Part shown: piece after piece, positions 52,337-60,878 of the stretch | Layout: the number at the start of each line of letters is the position of its first letter | How positions within the stretch are numbered: position 1 is the stretch's first letter | Origin: Bradyrhizobium nitroreducens | GTDB lineage: Bacteria; Pseudomonadota; Alphaproteobacteria; Rhizobiales; Xanthobacteraceae | Direction of reading: 5' to 3' | Assembly (NCBI RefSeq): GCF_002776695.1 | Contig: NZ_LFJC01000003.1 | Location: forward strand, 1,684,573-1,748,572 | Length of the DNA stretch: 64,000 nucleotides | Notes under the pieces: model-generated | Seen by the model: the letters and a program-made list of their open reading frames with translations, nothing else | Database searches by the model: none | Told to the model about the DNA's origin: nothing | Made by a program: the position numbers and the translations under genes

Positions 52337-52794
52337 CGGTCGATCGGCTGGCGGCGTTGATGACTGTCACGGAGCCAGCCTTTTGGTAATCGATCGTGGT
52401 CATCGCAACAGCGTGAGTGCGGGCAGTCAGATGCATTTACTTGACGACGAGACTCGCGAGATACCGGTATTCACCGCCTGCGGTTTCCACCGGAGATTAG
52501 CGGGTGGCTTACCGGCTCCAGTCGGGCGAGACCAACGCTAACGTCCCGGCCAGTCGTTGAAATGGCCGGGGCGTTGTCGGGGTGAGCTCGGTATTCGCCA
52601 CCGGCACCGTCTCGCAACGACGGCGGATCAACGCGGCAAACGCCCCCTATCCGATGTAGGGCGTTCGATCGCATCCGGCTTGTCCACGTACAGCGTGGAT
52701 GACCTCGAATAGGACACGAAACTGCGACGGCTGCATCTCGCCCGCAAAACGCCACCGAATTTCCGGCAGCTCGTAGCCTCGGAAAGGGCATCAT
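52337..52794. other. Gene-free stretch between MFS and RND genes
   Basis: No supported frame. It should hold the RND operon promoter. A short inverted segment ACGTCCCGGCCAG..TGGCCGGGGCGTT (about 52541-52576) may end the MFS transcript, but no T-run follows. Confidence 0.4.
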
Positions 52795-53988
52795 ATGAAC
52801 ATCGTGAATGAGGCCAACATCTCCGGACAGGCGATTAACGAGAAGCCGCACGTCCGTCCGGTCCGGATGGCGCGCTGGTTCATCATCGTCAGCCTGTTGC
52901 TGGTGCTGCTGGTCGGAGGCCTAGTCGGTTTCAATGCCTTCCGAAGCAAAATGATCGCAAGTTTCTTCGCCAATAACAAGCCGCCGCCATCGATGGTGAG
53001 CATCGCCGAGGCCAAGTCCGAAGTCATTCCGAACCTCCTAACCGCGGTGGGCGATCTATCCGCCGTGCATCAGGTCAACGTTACCTCGGACGTGAATGGC
53101 CGCATCACTGATATCATGTTCACCGCGGGCGCCAGCATGAAAGAGGGCACGCCCCTGTTGCAGTTGTTCGACGGCCCCGAGCAGGCCGACCTGGCCAACT
53201 TCAAAGCGCAGGCAACGGTGGCGCAGCTCTCACTCGATCGCGCCAAGCAACTCGCAGCGCGCCAGTTTGGCCCGCAGGTTACCGTTGATCAGGCACAGGG
53301 CGCGTTTGATCAAGCCAACGCCGGCATCGCCAAGACCGAAGCGATCATCTCGCAGAAGCTGGTGCGCGCGCCGTTCGACGGCGAGCTCGGCGTCCGCAAG
53401 GTGGAGGTCGGCCAGTATCTCACGGCCGGCAGTCAGATCGTGTCGCTGACCGATCTGTCGATGCTCTATATCAACTTCACCGTGACGGAAAAGGACAGCG
53501 CCGCGCTCCAGGTCGGGCAGATCGTACGCATCAGGGTCGACGCCTATCCTGGCCGCGACTTCGAGGGCAAGATAACGACCATCGAGCCGCAGATCGCCAC
53601 CGACACACGCAACATTCGCGTGCAGGCGATGATTGCCAATCCGGATAAGATCCTCAAGCCTGGCATGTTCGCGACCACCACAGTGGTACTGCCTGACAAG
53701 GCGGCGGTGGTCACCGTTCCAGAGACCGCGATCGACTATACGCTCTACGGTGACTCTGTCTTCCTGATCAAGGAGAAGACGGCAGAGGACGGCAAAACTA
53801 CGCTCTCTGCAGAACGCACCTTCGTGCAGACAGGTAACCGTGTCGGCGGCCGGGTCGAAATCATCCGCGGCCTGACCGCGGGCGACCGTGTCGTCGCCGT
53901 CGGTCAGCTCAAACTGCAGTCGGGCACGGCGGTCGCGATCTCGACCGATCCGGCCCCGGCCATCCCGGCACAAGCGCCGCGTTACTAA
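52795..53988 (+). CDS. RND efflux periplasmic adaptor (HlyD-like)
   Basis: 397 residues. One N-terminal membrane anchor (WFIIVSLLLVLLVGGLVGF), then the lipoyl/hairpin module (VTSDVNGRITDIMFTAGASM and LVRAPFDGELGVRKVEVGQY), the beta-barrel and the membrane-proximal domain (VVTVPETAIDYTLYGDSVF). It bridges the RND pump to an outer-membrane channel, which is not encoded nearby. The RND gene follows after 248 bases. Confidence 0.93.
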   Translation: MNIVNEANISGQAINEKPHVRPVRMARWFIIVSLLLVLLVGGLVGFNAFRSKMIASFFANNKPPPSMVSIAEAKSEVIPNLLTAVGDLSAVHQVNVTSDVNGRITDIMFTAGASMKEGTPLLQLFDGPEQADLANFKAQATVAQLSLDRAKQLAARQFGPQVTVDQAQGAFDQANAGIAKTEAIISQKLVRAPFDGELGVRKVEVGQYLTAGSQIVSLTDLSMLYINFTVTEKDSAALQVGQIVRIRVDAYPGRDFEGKITTIEPQIATDTRNIRVQAMIANPDKILKPGMFATTTVVLPDKAAVVTVPETAIDYTLYGDSVFLIKEKTAEDGKTTLSAERTFVQTGNRVGGRVEIIRGLTAGDRVVAVGQLKLQSGTAVAISTDPAPAIPAQAPRY

Positions 53989-54236
53989 GACTATGGCCGC
54001 GCTTCGTAATGAAAGCGAACAGCGACCCGCCTCGCCGCACATGCGGGAGGGGGTCGAGATTCGACCGCCGCTTGATTTCTGGATGAGAGATCGCCTCCGC
54101 GAGCGCGCCTCTTGCGGCATGTTAGCAGAGAGGCCCCTTACCCCAACCCTCTCTCCGTAGACCGCGGAGAAGGCAAGAGGCCGTCACGCGCGGCAGCCTG
54201 AAAAATATTGCGCTCTAGCTCGATAGGATACTTGTG
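53989..54236. repeat. Intergenic spacer with a repeat-like hairpin
   Basis: Around 54140-54180 the words CCCAACCCTCTCTCCG and CGGAGAAGGCAAGAGG form a hairpin of the kind found scattered in rhizobial intergenic regions. It separates two genes of one operon and may modulate their ratio. Confidence 0.4.
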
Positions 54237-57200
54237 ATGAACCTTACCGATATCTTCATCAAGCGCCCGGTCCTGTCGGTCGTCGTCAGCCTACTGATCC
54301 TCCTGATCGGCTTGCGCGCGGCGATGGTGCTGCCGATTCGGCAATATCCGAAACTGTCGAACACGGTCGTCAACGTTACGACCGTTTATCCCGGTGCATC
54401 TGCCAGCCTGATCCAGGGCTTTATCACCACCCCGATCGAACAGGCGGTCGCCTCGGCCGAAGGTGTCGACTACATCACGTCGTCCTCAGTGCAGGGCACC
54501 TCCACGATCCAGATCTACATCAAGCTGAACTTCGACCCAAACCAGGCGCTCACCGAGGTCCTCGCCAAGGTGAACTCTGTTAAGTATCTGATCCCGAAGG
54601 AATCGAACGATCCGATCGTCACCAAGACCACCGGCCAGACCACGGCTGTGATGTATCTCGGCTTCTCCTCGGAGGAGCTGTCGGGTTCGGCCATCTCGGA
54701 TTATCTGACGCGCGTGGTGCAGCCGGTGCTGTCGACCGTCGACGGAGTCGCGTCAGCCGATATCCTCGGCGGGCAGACCTTTGCGATGCGGCTGTGGCTC
54801 GATCCGGTCAAGATGGCCGGACGCGGCGTATCACCGCCCGATGTCGCGGCCGCAATCGCGGCCAATAATTTCCAGTCGGCCGCCGGTCAGACCAAGGGCT
54901 ATTTTGTTGTTTCAAACATCTCGACCAATACCGACCTGACTAACGTCCAGCAATTCAAGAAGTTGATCGTCAAGTCCAAGGACGGCGGCTTCGTGCGGAT
55001 GGAGGACATCGCAACCATAGAGCTGGCCGCACAAAGCACGGACGCAAGTGTTGCCTTCAATGGCGAGCGCGCGATCTTCATCGGCATACAGGCGACCCCG
55101 CAAGGCAACCCGCTGACGCTGGTGAAGGGCGTGCGCGCCCTGTTCCCGGAAATCGAGCGCAACTTGCCGCCGTCGATCAAGATGAAGGTGGCCTACGACT
55201 CTACAAAATTCATTCAGTCCTCGATCGACGAGGTCGAGAAGACGCTAGCCGAGGCAGTGCTGATCGTTGTTGTGGTGATTTTTCTCTTCCTAGCGTCCCT
55301 CCGCTCTGTCGTCATTCCTGTGGTGACCATCCCGCTGTCGCTGGTCGGCGTCTGCAGCCTGATGCTGATGATGGGATTCAGCTTCAATCTGCTGACGTTG
55401 CTCGCGATGGTGCTGGCGATCGGTCTCGTGGTCGATGACGCAATCGTGGTTGTCGAGAACATCCACCGTCATCTCGAAGAGGGCAAGCCGCCGATACAGG
55501 CCTCGCTGCAAGGCGCCCGCGAGATCGTGGGTCCGGTCGTCTCGATGACCATCACGCTCGCGGCAGTGTATGCTCCGATCGGCTTTCTCGGTGGTCTGAC
55601 CGGCTCGCTGTTCCGCGAATTCGCCTTCACGCTCGCGGGCTCTGTGATCGTGTCGGGCGTAATCGCGCTAACGCTCTCTCCGATGATGTGCTCGGTGCTC
55701 TTGAAGAGCTCCGACGAGCGCCGGTTTGCCAGATTCGTGAACCAAGTGTTCGGCGCAACTACACGCTGGTACGGCCGCAAGCTCGACCGCTCGCTCGACT
55801 ATTACCCGATCACCTTGCTGTTCGCCCTAACTATGCTCGGGCTCTCGGGCTTCCTATTCTGGAACACGAAGGCAGAACTGGCACCCGAAGAGGATCAAGG
55901 CATTGTATTCGCGGTGACGAAAGCGCCAAAATACGCAAACATCGATTATCTGAATTTTTACGGCGAGAAGCTCGACAAGGCGTTCCAGGAATTCCCGGAG
56001 ACCGACCTGCGCTTCGTGCTAAACGGTATCAATGGCGCGCAGAACGGCATCGCCGGCATGCTGCTGTCAGCCTGGGACGAGCGCACGCGCTCCTCGATCA
56101 AGCTGAAGCCGCTGGTACAAAAGGAACTGTCCAAGATCGAAGGTGTCAATGTGTTCGCCTTCAATTTACCCCCGCTGCCAGGCGGACCCGGCGGGCTACC
56201 CGTTCAGATGGTCATCAACACCACCGCAGGCTTCCAGGCTGTTTACGAGCAAATGGAGAAATTGAAGGATGCCGCGCGAAAAAGCGGCCTGTTCATCGTG
56301 TCCGACAGCGACCTCAACTTCAATCAGCCCGTCGTTCGGCTCACGGTCGACCGCTCAAAGGCGAGCGACCTCGGCATCGGCATGCAACAGGTCGGCAGTA
56401 CGCTTTCGACCCTACTGGGCGGCAATTACGTAAATCGCTTCAATCTCGAGGGGCGATCATACCAAGTGATTCCGCAGGTGCCACGCACTGTACGGCTGTC
56501 GCCGGAATCGCTCCGTGGCTACTATGTACCAACCAACACGGGGCAACTGGTGCCGCTGTCGACCATCGTGTCGATCGAAACCGCCACCGACCCTAACGCG
56601 CTGACCCACTATAACCAGCTCAACTCAGCGACCTTCCAGGCGGTACCGATGCCGGGCGTCACGGTCGGTCAGGCCGTCGACTTCCTCGAAGGTGAGGCAA
56701 AGAAGTTACCGGCCGGCTTCAGCCATGACTACCTCGCCGATTCCCGGCAATATGTGCAGGAAGGAAACCAGCTCACAATCACATTCGGTTTCGCATTGAT
56801 CATTATCTTCCTGGTGCTTGCCGCACAGTTCGAAAGTCTGCGCGATCCATGGGTCATCATGGTGAGCGTTCCGATGGCGATCGTCGGCGCCTTGATTCCA
56901 TTGTTCTTCGGCGCTGCGACCATGAATATCTACACCAAAGTCGGGTTGCTGACGTTGGTCGGGCTGATCACCAAGCACGGCATCCTGATGGTAGAATTCG
57001 CCAACGAGCTGCAGTTCAACGAGGGACTGGACCGTCGTTCAGCGATCGAAATGGCAGCGCGCATCCGGCTGCGTCCAATCCTGATGACGACCGCCGCGAT
57101 GGTGACCGGCCTGATACCGCTTTTGACGGCGACTGGCGCAGGCGCCGCCAGCCGTTTCTCGATTGGGCTCGTGGTCGTGGCCGGGATGTCGATCGGCACA

Positions 57201-57338
57201 CTGTTCACCCTATTCGTCTTGCCGGCCGTCTACGTCGTGCTTGCCACCGACCATCGTGCCGCTGCCGACTCCGATCGAACTAGGCAGATCGAAGATTTCG
57301 ACGTCGAGCAGGTATCGCCCTCCCTGAAACCGACCTAA
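54237..57338 (+). CDS. RND multidrug efflux permease
   Basis: 1033 residues with twelve helices and two large periplasmic loops, each repeated. MNLTDIFIKRPVLSVVVSLL is the classical start; GLVVDDAIVVVENIHRHLEE carries the proton-relay Asp pair in helix 4, and FNLPPLPGGPGGLPVQM lies in the second loop. Similar to MexI/MexK types. The HAE1 family exports hydrophobic compounds. It stands just upstream of the polyketide genes and is a plausible export and resistance pump for the product. Confidence 0.95.
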   Translation: MNLTDIFIKRPVLSVVVSLLILLIGLRAAMVLPIRQYPKLSNTVVNVTTVYPGASASLIQGFITTPIEQAVASAEGVDYITSSSVQGTSTIQIYIKLNFDPNQALTEVLAKVNSVKYLIPKESNDPIVTKTTGQTTAVMYLGFSSEELSGSAISDYLTRVVQPVLSTVDGVASADILGGQTFAMRLWLDPVKMAGRGVSPPDVAAAIAANNFQSAAGQTKGYFVVSNISTNTDLTNVQQFKKLIVKSKDGGFVRMEDIATIELAAQSTDASVAFNGERAIFIGIQATPQGNPLTLVKGVRALFPEIERNLPPSIKMKVAYDSTKFIQSSIDEVEKTLAEAVLIVVVVIFLFLASLRSVVIPVVTIPLSLVGVCSLMLMMGFSFNLLTLLAMVLAIGLVVDDAIVVVENIHRHLEEGKPPIQASLQGAREIVGPVVSMTITLAAVYAPIGFLGGLTGSLFREFAFTLAGSVIVSGVIALTLSPMMCSVLLKSSDERRFARFVNQVFGATTRWYGRKLDRSLDYYPITLLFALTMLGLSGFLFWNTKAELAPEEDQGIVFAVTKAPKYANIDYLNFYGEKLDKAFQEFPETDLRFVLNGINGAQNGIAGMLLSAWDERTRSSIKLKPLVQKELSKIEGVNVFAFNLPPLPGGPGGLPVQMVINTTAGFQAVYEQMEKLKDAARKSGLFIVSDSDLNFNQPVVRLTVDRSKASDLGIGMQQVGSTLSTLLGGNYVNRFNLEGRSYQVIPQVPRTVRLSPESLRGYYVPTNTGQLVPLSTIVSIETATDPNALTHYNQLNSATFQAVPMPGVTVGQAVDFLEGEAKKLPAGFSHDYLADSRQYVQEGNQLTITFGFALIIIFLVLAAQFESLRDPWVIMVSVPMAIVGALIPLFFGAATMNIYTKVGLLTLVGLITKHGILMVEFANELQFNEGLDRRSAIEMAARIRLRPILMTTAAMVTGLIPLLTATGAGAASRFSIGLVVVAGMSIGTLFTLFVLPAVYVVLATDHRAAADSDRTRQIEDFDVEQVSPSLKPT

Positions 57339-57461
57339 GCAACTGCCAACGACGAATGCACGACGGCGACGTCATACGCCGCCACGATCAGCGCCTCCCG
57401 GCTTCCGGCGGCGCCGACCTTCGGCTATCGTTCATCCAACTCCTAATTCTCGTTGAAAGAC

Positions 57462-58403
57462 ATGCAACTTCAAAACGTCTTCATGTTTTCCGGTCAGGGC
57501 TCTCAGTACTACCAGATGGGCCGCGCCCTTTACGAGGCTGGTGGCACATTCAGGTCGAGCATGGACAATCTCGATCATTGGATGGTCGAAAACGCCGGCC
57601 GCTCGGTGCTACGGGAGCTCTACGGAGACAGCTCCAAGGCCGAGACTTTCGACGATATTCGCGTCACGCATCCGGCGATCTTCATGGTGGAGGTCTCCAT
57701 GGCATATCAGTTGATCGCATCGGGGATTCTCCCGTCCGTGACGTTGGGGGCGAGCTTGGGATCTTATGCCGCGGCCGTGGTGTCAGGCTGCATCTCAGCG
57801 GAGGCGGCTTTGGGCCTAGTGATCCGCAATGCCGACTGCATTGCCACCTATTGCGAGTACGGCACCATGCTTGCCGTGATTGGAGAAGCGGGCATCCAGA
57901 CTTACGATCACGAAGAGATTGCAATTGCCGCGCTGAATTTCCCTGGTCACCGCGTGATTTCCGGCGGAAGCAAGGCCATTTCTGAAGTCGAGGCGGCTCT
58001 TCGGGCCGGCGGAGCCATCAGCCAACGCCTCCCGGTCAAATACGCTTTTCATTCAAAATGGATCGATGCCGCGCGATCTCCCTTTCTGGAACGCGCAGCG
58101 GCCGTTGCGACGGGTGACGCAGAGATTCCGCTGGCATGCTGTGCTCACACGAAGATACTATCCGAGCTCCCGCAAGACTATTTTTGGGACGTCGCTCGTC
58201 GACCGATCAATTTCGCCGAAACCGTCAAGCAGGTCCAGGCACTCGGGATATTTCGATACATTGACGCCGGACCGTCGGGTACTCTTGCGACTTTCTTGAA
58301 GTACACACTTCCGAAGCCGTCAGCCGAAGCCATCGCCTCCGTTATGAGCCCCTATGGCAGTGACGTGAGGAACCTAGCTGCGCTCTGTAGCCACCCAAGC
58401 TAA
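57462..58403 (+). CDS. Stand-alone acyltransferase of a trans-AT polyketide system
   Basis: 313 residues. MFSGQGSQYYQMGRALYE is the AT start; the nucleophile is Ser in GASLGSYAAAV, the substrate loop reads KYAFHSKWID with the catalytic His, and AFHS is the malonyl-type signature. A separate AT with its own gene defines trans-AT PKS systems, where it loads malonyl units onto all ACPs. The ATG at 57462 is used; an in-frame TTG lies nine bases upstream. First gene of a tight three-gene operon. Confidence 0.92.
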   Translation: MQLQNVFMFSGQGSQYYQMGRALYEAGGTFRSSMDNLDHWMVENAGRSVLRELYGDSSKAETFDDIRVTHPAIFMVEVSMAYQLIASGILPSVTLGASLGSYAAAVVSGCISAEAALGLVIRNADCIATYCEYGTMLAVIGEAGIQTYDHEEIAIAALNFPGHRVISGGSKAISEVEAALRAGGAISQRLPVKYAFHSKWIDAARSPFLERAAAVATGDAEIPLACCAHTKILSELPQDYFWDVARRPINFAETVKQVQALGIFRYIDAGPSGTLATFLKYTLPKPSAEAIASVMSPYGSDVRNLAALCSHPS

Positions 58404-58416
58404 CTCTCTTGCGACC

Positions 58417-59181
58417 ATGCGCGTATTTGCAACATCCGATCTGCATGTGGACTACGAAGCCAATTTGCGTTGGGTTGAGGACCTTTCGGCTCACGAATAT
58501 GCCGACGACATCCTGATCGTCGCGGGGGACATATCTCACAAACTCGACCTGGTGCGCGCGTGCTTGCAGAGCCTGGTGCGGAAATTCAAGCGAGTGATGT
58601 TCGTGCCGGGCAATCACGATCTCTGGACGATCCAAGCCTCACCACCGGTCGACTCCCTAAGCAAATTTCAGCAATTGTGTCACATCGCAAGAGATTCAGG
58701 CGCTTCGGTGGAAACGGAACGCTTTGCAGATGTAACGATCGTGCCCCTGTTCAGCTGGTACGATTACTCATTTGGCACTCCTAGCGCTGATCTCCTGCAG
58801 AAATGGACCGACTACCACGCATGCAAGTGGCCGGCCGGCATGTCAGTGAAGGCCGTCACCGACCATTTCCTAGGTATGAATAGCAAGGTGCCAATTGCGC
58901 CCGAGAATACGATCATCTCGTTCTCGCATTTCCTTCCAAGAATCGATTTGATGCCGAACTACATCCCTCCAGCACATCGCTTTATCTATCCTGTATTGGG
59001 CGCCGAGAGGCTGGATAGTCAGGTTCGCGCTTTGCGTTCGAAGATACATGTTTATGGGCACAGCCACATCAATCGCAAAACAGAGCTGGACGGCCTAACA
59101 TATGTGAACTGTGCTTTGGCGTATCCTCATGAAGCGCGCCTCGCGTCCCGAACGCTACACTGCATTCACGAGAGTGCATAG
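58417..59181 (+). CDS. Calcineurin-like metallophosphoesterase
   Basis: 254 residues. Motifs in order: ATSDLHVDY (D-x-H), VAGDIS (G-D), VPGNHDLW (G-N-H-D), FSHF and VYGHSHINRKTEL (G-H-x-H). All metal-binding residues of the binuclear site are present. It lies between the AT and the PPTase genes, 13 and five bases apart, so it belongs to the polyketide operon. Phosphate removal from the product, or release of phosphopantetheine from carrier proteins, are both guesses. Confidence 0.9.
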   Translation: MRVFATSDLHVDYEANLRWVEDLSAHEYADDILIVAGDISHKLDLVRACLQSLVRKFKRVMFVPGNHDLWTIQASPPVDSLSKFQQLCHIARDSGASVETERFADVTIVPLFSWYDYSFGTPSADLLQKWTDYHACKWPAGMSVKAVTDHFLGMNSKVPIAPENTIISFSHFLPRIDLMPNYIPPAHRFIYPVLGAERLDSQVRALRSKIHVYGHSHINRKTELDGLTYVNCALAYPHEARLASRTLHCIHESA

Positions 59182-59186
59182 TCGTC

Positions 59187-59960
59187 ATGTATCCCTCGGA
59201 TCTCGGATTGCACCCTGGCGAAGTCCAGCTTTGGCTTTCTCCACTTCCCATAATCCACGATGCAAAGCTTCTGGAGGGCTACGCCGCGCTACTTTCTAAA
59301 GACGAAACGTCGCGACTTCATCGATTCCATTTCCCGAGAGACAAGCACCGCTATCTGGTGACACGCGCGCTCATCCGTACAGTTCTTTCGTTTTATGCCG
59401 ACGTCTCGCCGTCCGACTGGCAATTTGCCGCAAATTATTACGGCCGACCGTCCATTTCGAACAAGGGTGGCGCCGTTCAGGACCTTCACTTCAATATCTC
59501 GCACTCGAGCGAACTCGTCGTCTGCGCCGTGCGAAAAAGCGGCTCAATCGGCGTCGATACGGAAAACCTCGACCGGAACATTCCAAGTGAAGGCCTGAAC
59601 CGCTATTTTTCCGACTTCGAGCAAGCCGCTCTTCGAGCGCTGCCCCCGAACCGGAGGAATCATCAGTTTCTCGAGTTGTGGACCCTCAAGGAATCCTACA
59701 TTAAAGCCCGCGAAATGGGCCTTTCGCTGCCGCTGAGTGAGTTCGGCTTCGAATTTCCTTCGGAAAATGAGATTGCAGCCATCTTCCGGAATGGCGACCG
59801 CGCAGATCGATGGGCGTTCTGGCAGCTACGGTTCGGACGCAGAGACCTCGTGGCAATATGTTCAGAGCAGAACTGTGCGCCGTCGCTCACCGCCCGCGTT
59901 CTGATCCCCCTGCAGGGAACGCACCCGGCGGATATTCACCTCCTCAGATCTACAGCATGA
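59187..59960 (+). CDS. 4'-phosphopantetheinyl transferase, Sfp type
   Basis: 257 residues. FNISHSSELVVCAV, SIGVDTENLDRN (G-V-D-x-E magnesium site) and WTLKESYIKAREMG (W-x-x-K-E) are the family motifs. It moves phosphopantetheine from CoA to the Ser of ACPs, activating the PKS next door. Last gene of the plus-strand operon; it converges with the SDR gene 43 bases away. Confidence 0.95.
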   Translation: MYPSDLGLHPGEVQLWLSPLPIIHDAKLLEGYAALLSKDETSRLHRFHFPRDKHRYLVTRALIRTVLSFYADVSPSDWQFAANYYGRPSISNKGGAVQDLHFNISHSSELVVCAVRKSGSIGVDTENLDRNIPSEGLNRYFSDFEQAALRALPPNRRNHQFLELWTLKESYIKAREMGLSLPLSEFGFEFPSENEIAAIFRNGDRADRWAFWQLRFGRRDLVAICSEQNCAPSLTARVLIPLQGTHPADIHLLRSTA

Positions 59961-60002
59961 TCGCCCTCGGCGGGACCCTACGCCAGCTACAACTTGGCCC
60001 GC

Positions 60003-60794
60003 TCAGGCATTCAGCATTCGAGCGAACCGTACCATTAACCCTTGCGACCACGGCGCGACGTAACGGAGCTTCGGGCGTTTTGCCTCCGTCGCCCGTACAA
60101 TCTTGGCGACGACAGATTTCGTGCTGCGACGTTCCAACAGCTGGAGCGCGCGCGCTCCTTTGGCTTTCAGGTTGCTTTCTTGAGCACTGAAGTAGGAACT
60201 TCTCGCTGGATCGAACTGGCGATCAACCATTGACTGATTAAAGCCCGTCTGAAAGGCCCCCGGCTCGATTAGCGTAATCTGAACGTTCTTTCCCAGCTGA
60301 TCCATTTCCGCGCGCAGTCCCGCGCCGGCCGCCGACAACGCAAACTTGGTCATCGAGTACGGCATCAAGAACGGCATTGGAACCCGCCCCGCGAGAGAGC
60401 TGACGAACACGACCGTTCCGCTTTCCCTGGCAATCATGCCGCGAAGAACCTCCTGCGTCAGTGCAATGGTCGAGAAGACATTAACTTCGAACGCCGCCCG
60501 GATCCGTTCAACATCTACTTCAGCTAGCGAGCCAGCCTCGCCCACGGCGGCGTTATTGACCAGAACGTCCGGTTCAAGTTTCGTCAGCAGCCGTCGGTCG
60601 TCGGGTAGAGAGATGTCCAACTTGAAGACTTCGAGCGCTTGCCCCCGGAGCTTGCACTCGGCTAACAGCGCACGCGCCTGCTCCTCGCTGAACGTTGTCG
60701 CAATGACGTGATGGCCGCGCTGCGCCAGCGCAAATGCCGCGTCCCGGCCGATGCCGGTACCAGCTCCAGTAATAAGTATTTTTCTTTTCACCAA
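60003..60794 (-). CDS. Short-chain dehydrogenase downstream of the PKS
   Basis: 263 residues. LITGAGTGIGRDAAF (cofactor), NNAAVGEAG, VFVSSLAGR (Ser) and YSMTKFALS (Tyr-x-x-x-Lys), then EPGAFQTGF. Classical SDR fold. It is 84 bases behind the PKS gene on the same strand, so it probably acts as a tailoring reductase for the polyketide. Confidence 0.88.
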   Translation of the reverse strand: MVKRKILITGAGTGIGRDAAFALAQRGHHVIATTFSEEQARALLAECKLRGQALEVFKLDISLPDDRRLLTKLEPDVLVNNAAVGEAGSLAEVDVERIRAAFEVNVFSTIALTQEVLRGMIARESGTVVFVSSLAGRVPMPFLMPYSMTKFALSAAGAGLRAEMDQLGKNVQITLIEPGAFQTGFNQSMVDRQFDPARSSYFSAQESNLKAKGARALQLLERRSTKSVVAKIVRATEAKRPKLRYVAPWSQGLMVRFARMLNA

Positions 60795-60878
60795 AGTCCC
60801 CCTGAGATTGGTTTGTTAGCGTTTATGGATCGGCGCGAACCGGTGTCGACTCCCGACCGAACCGTCCATGACATTGTG

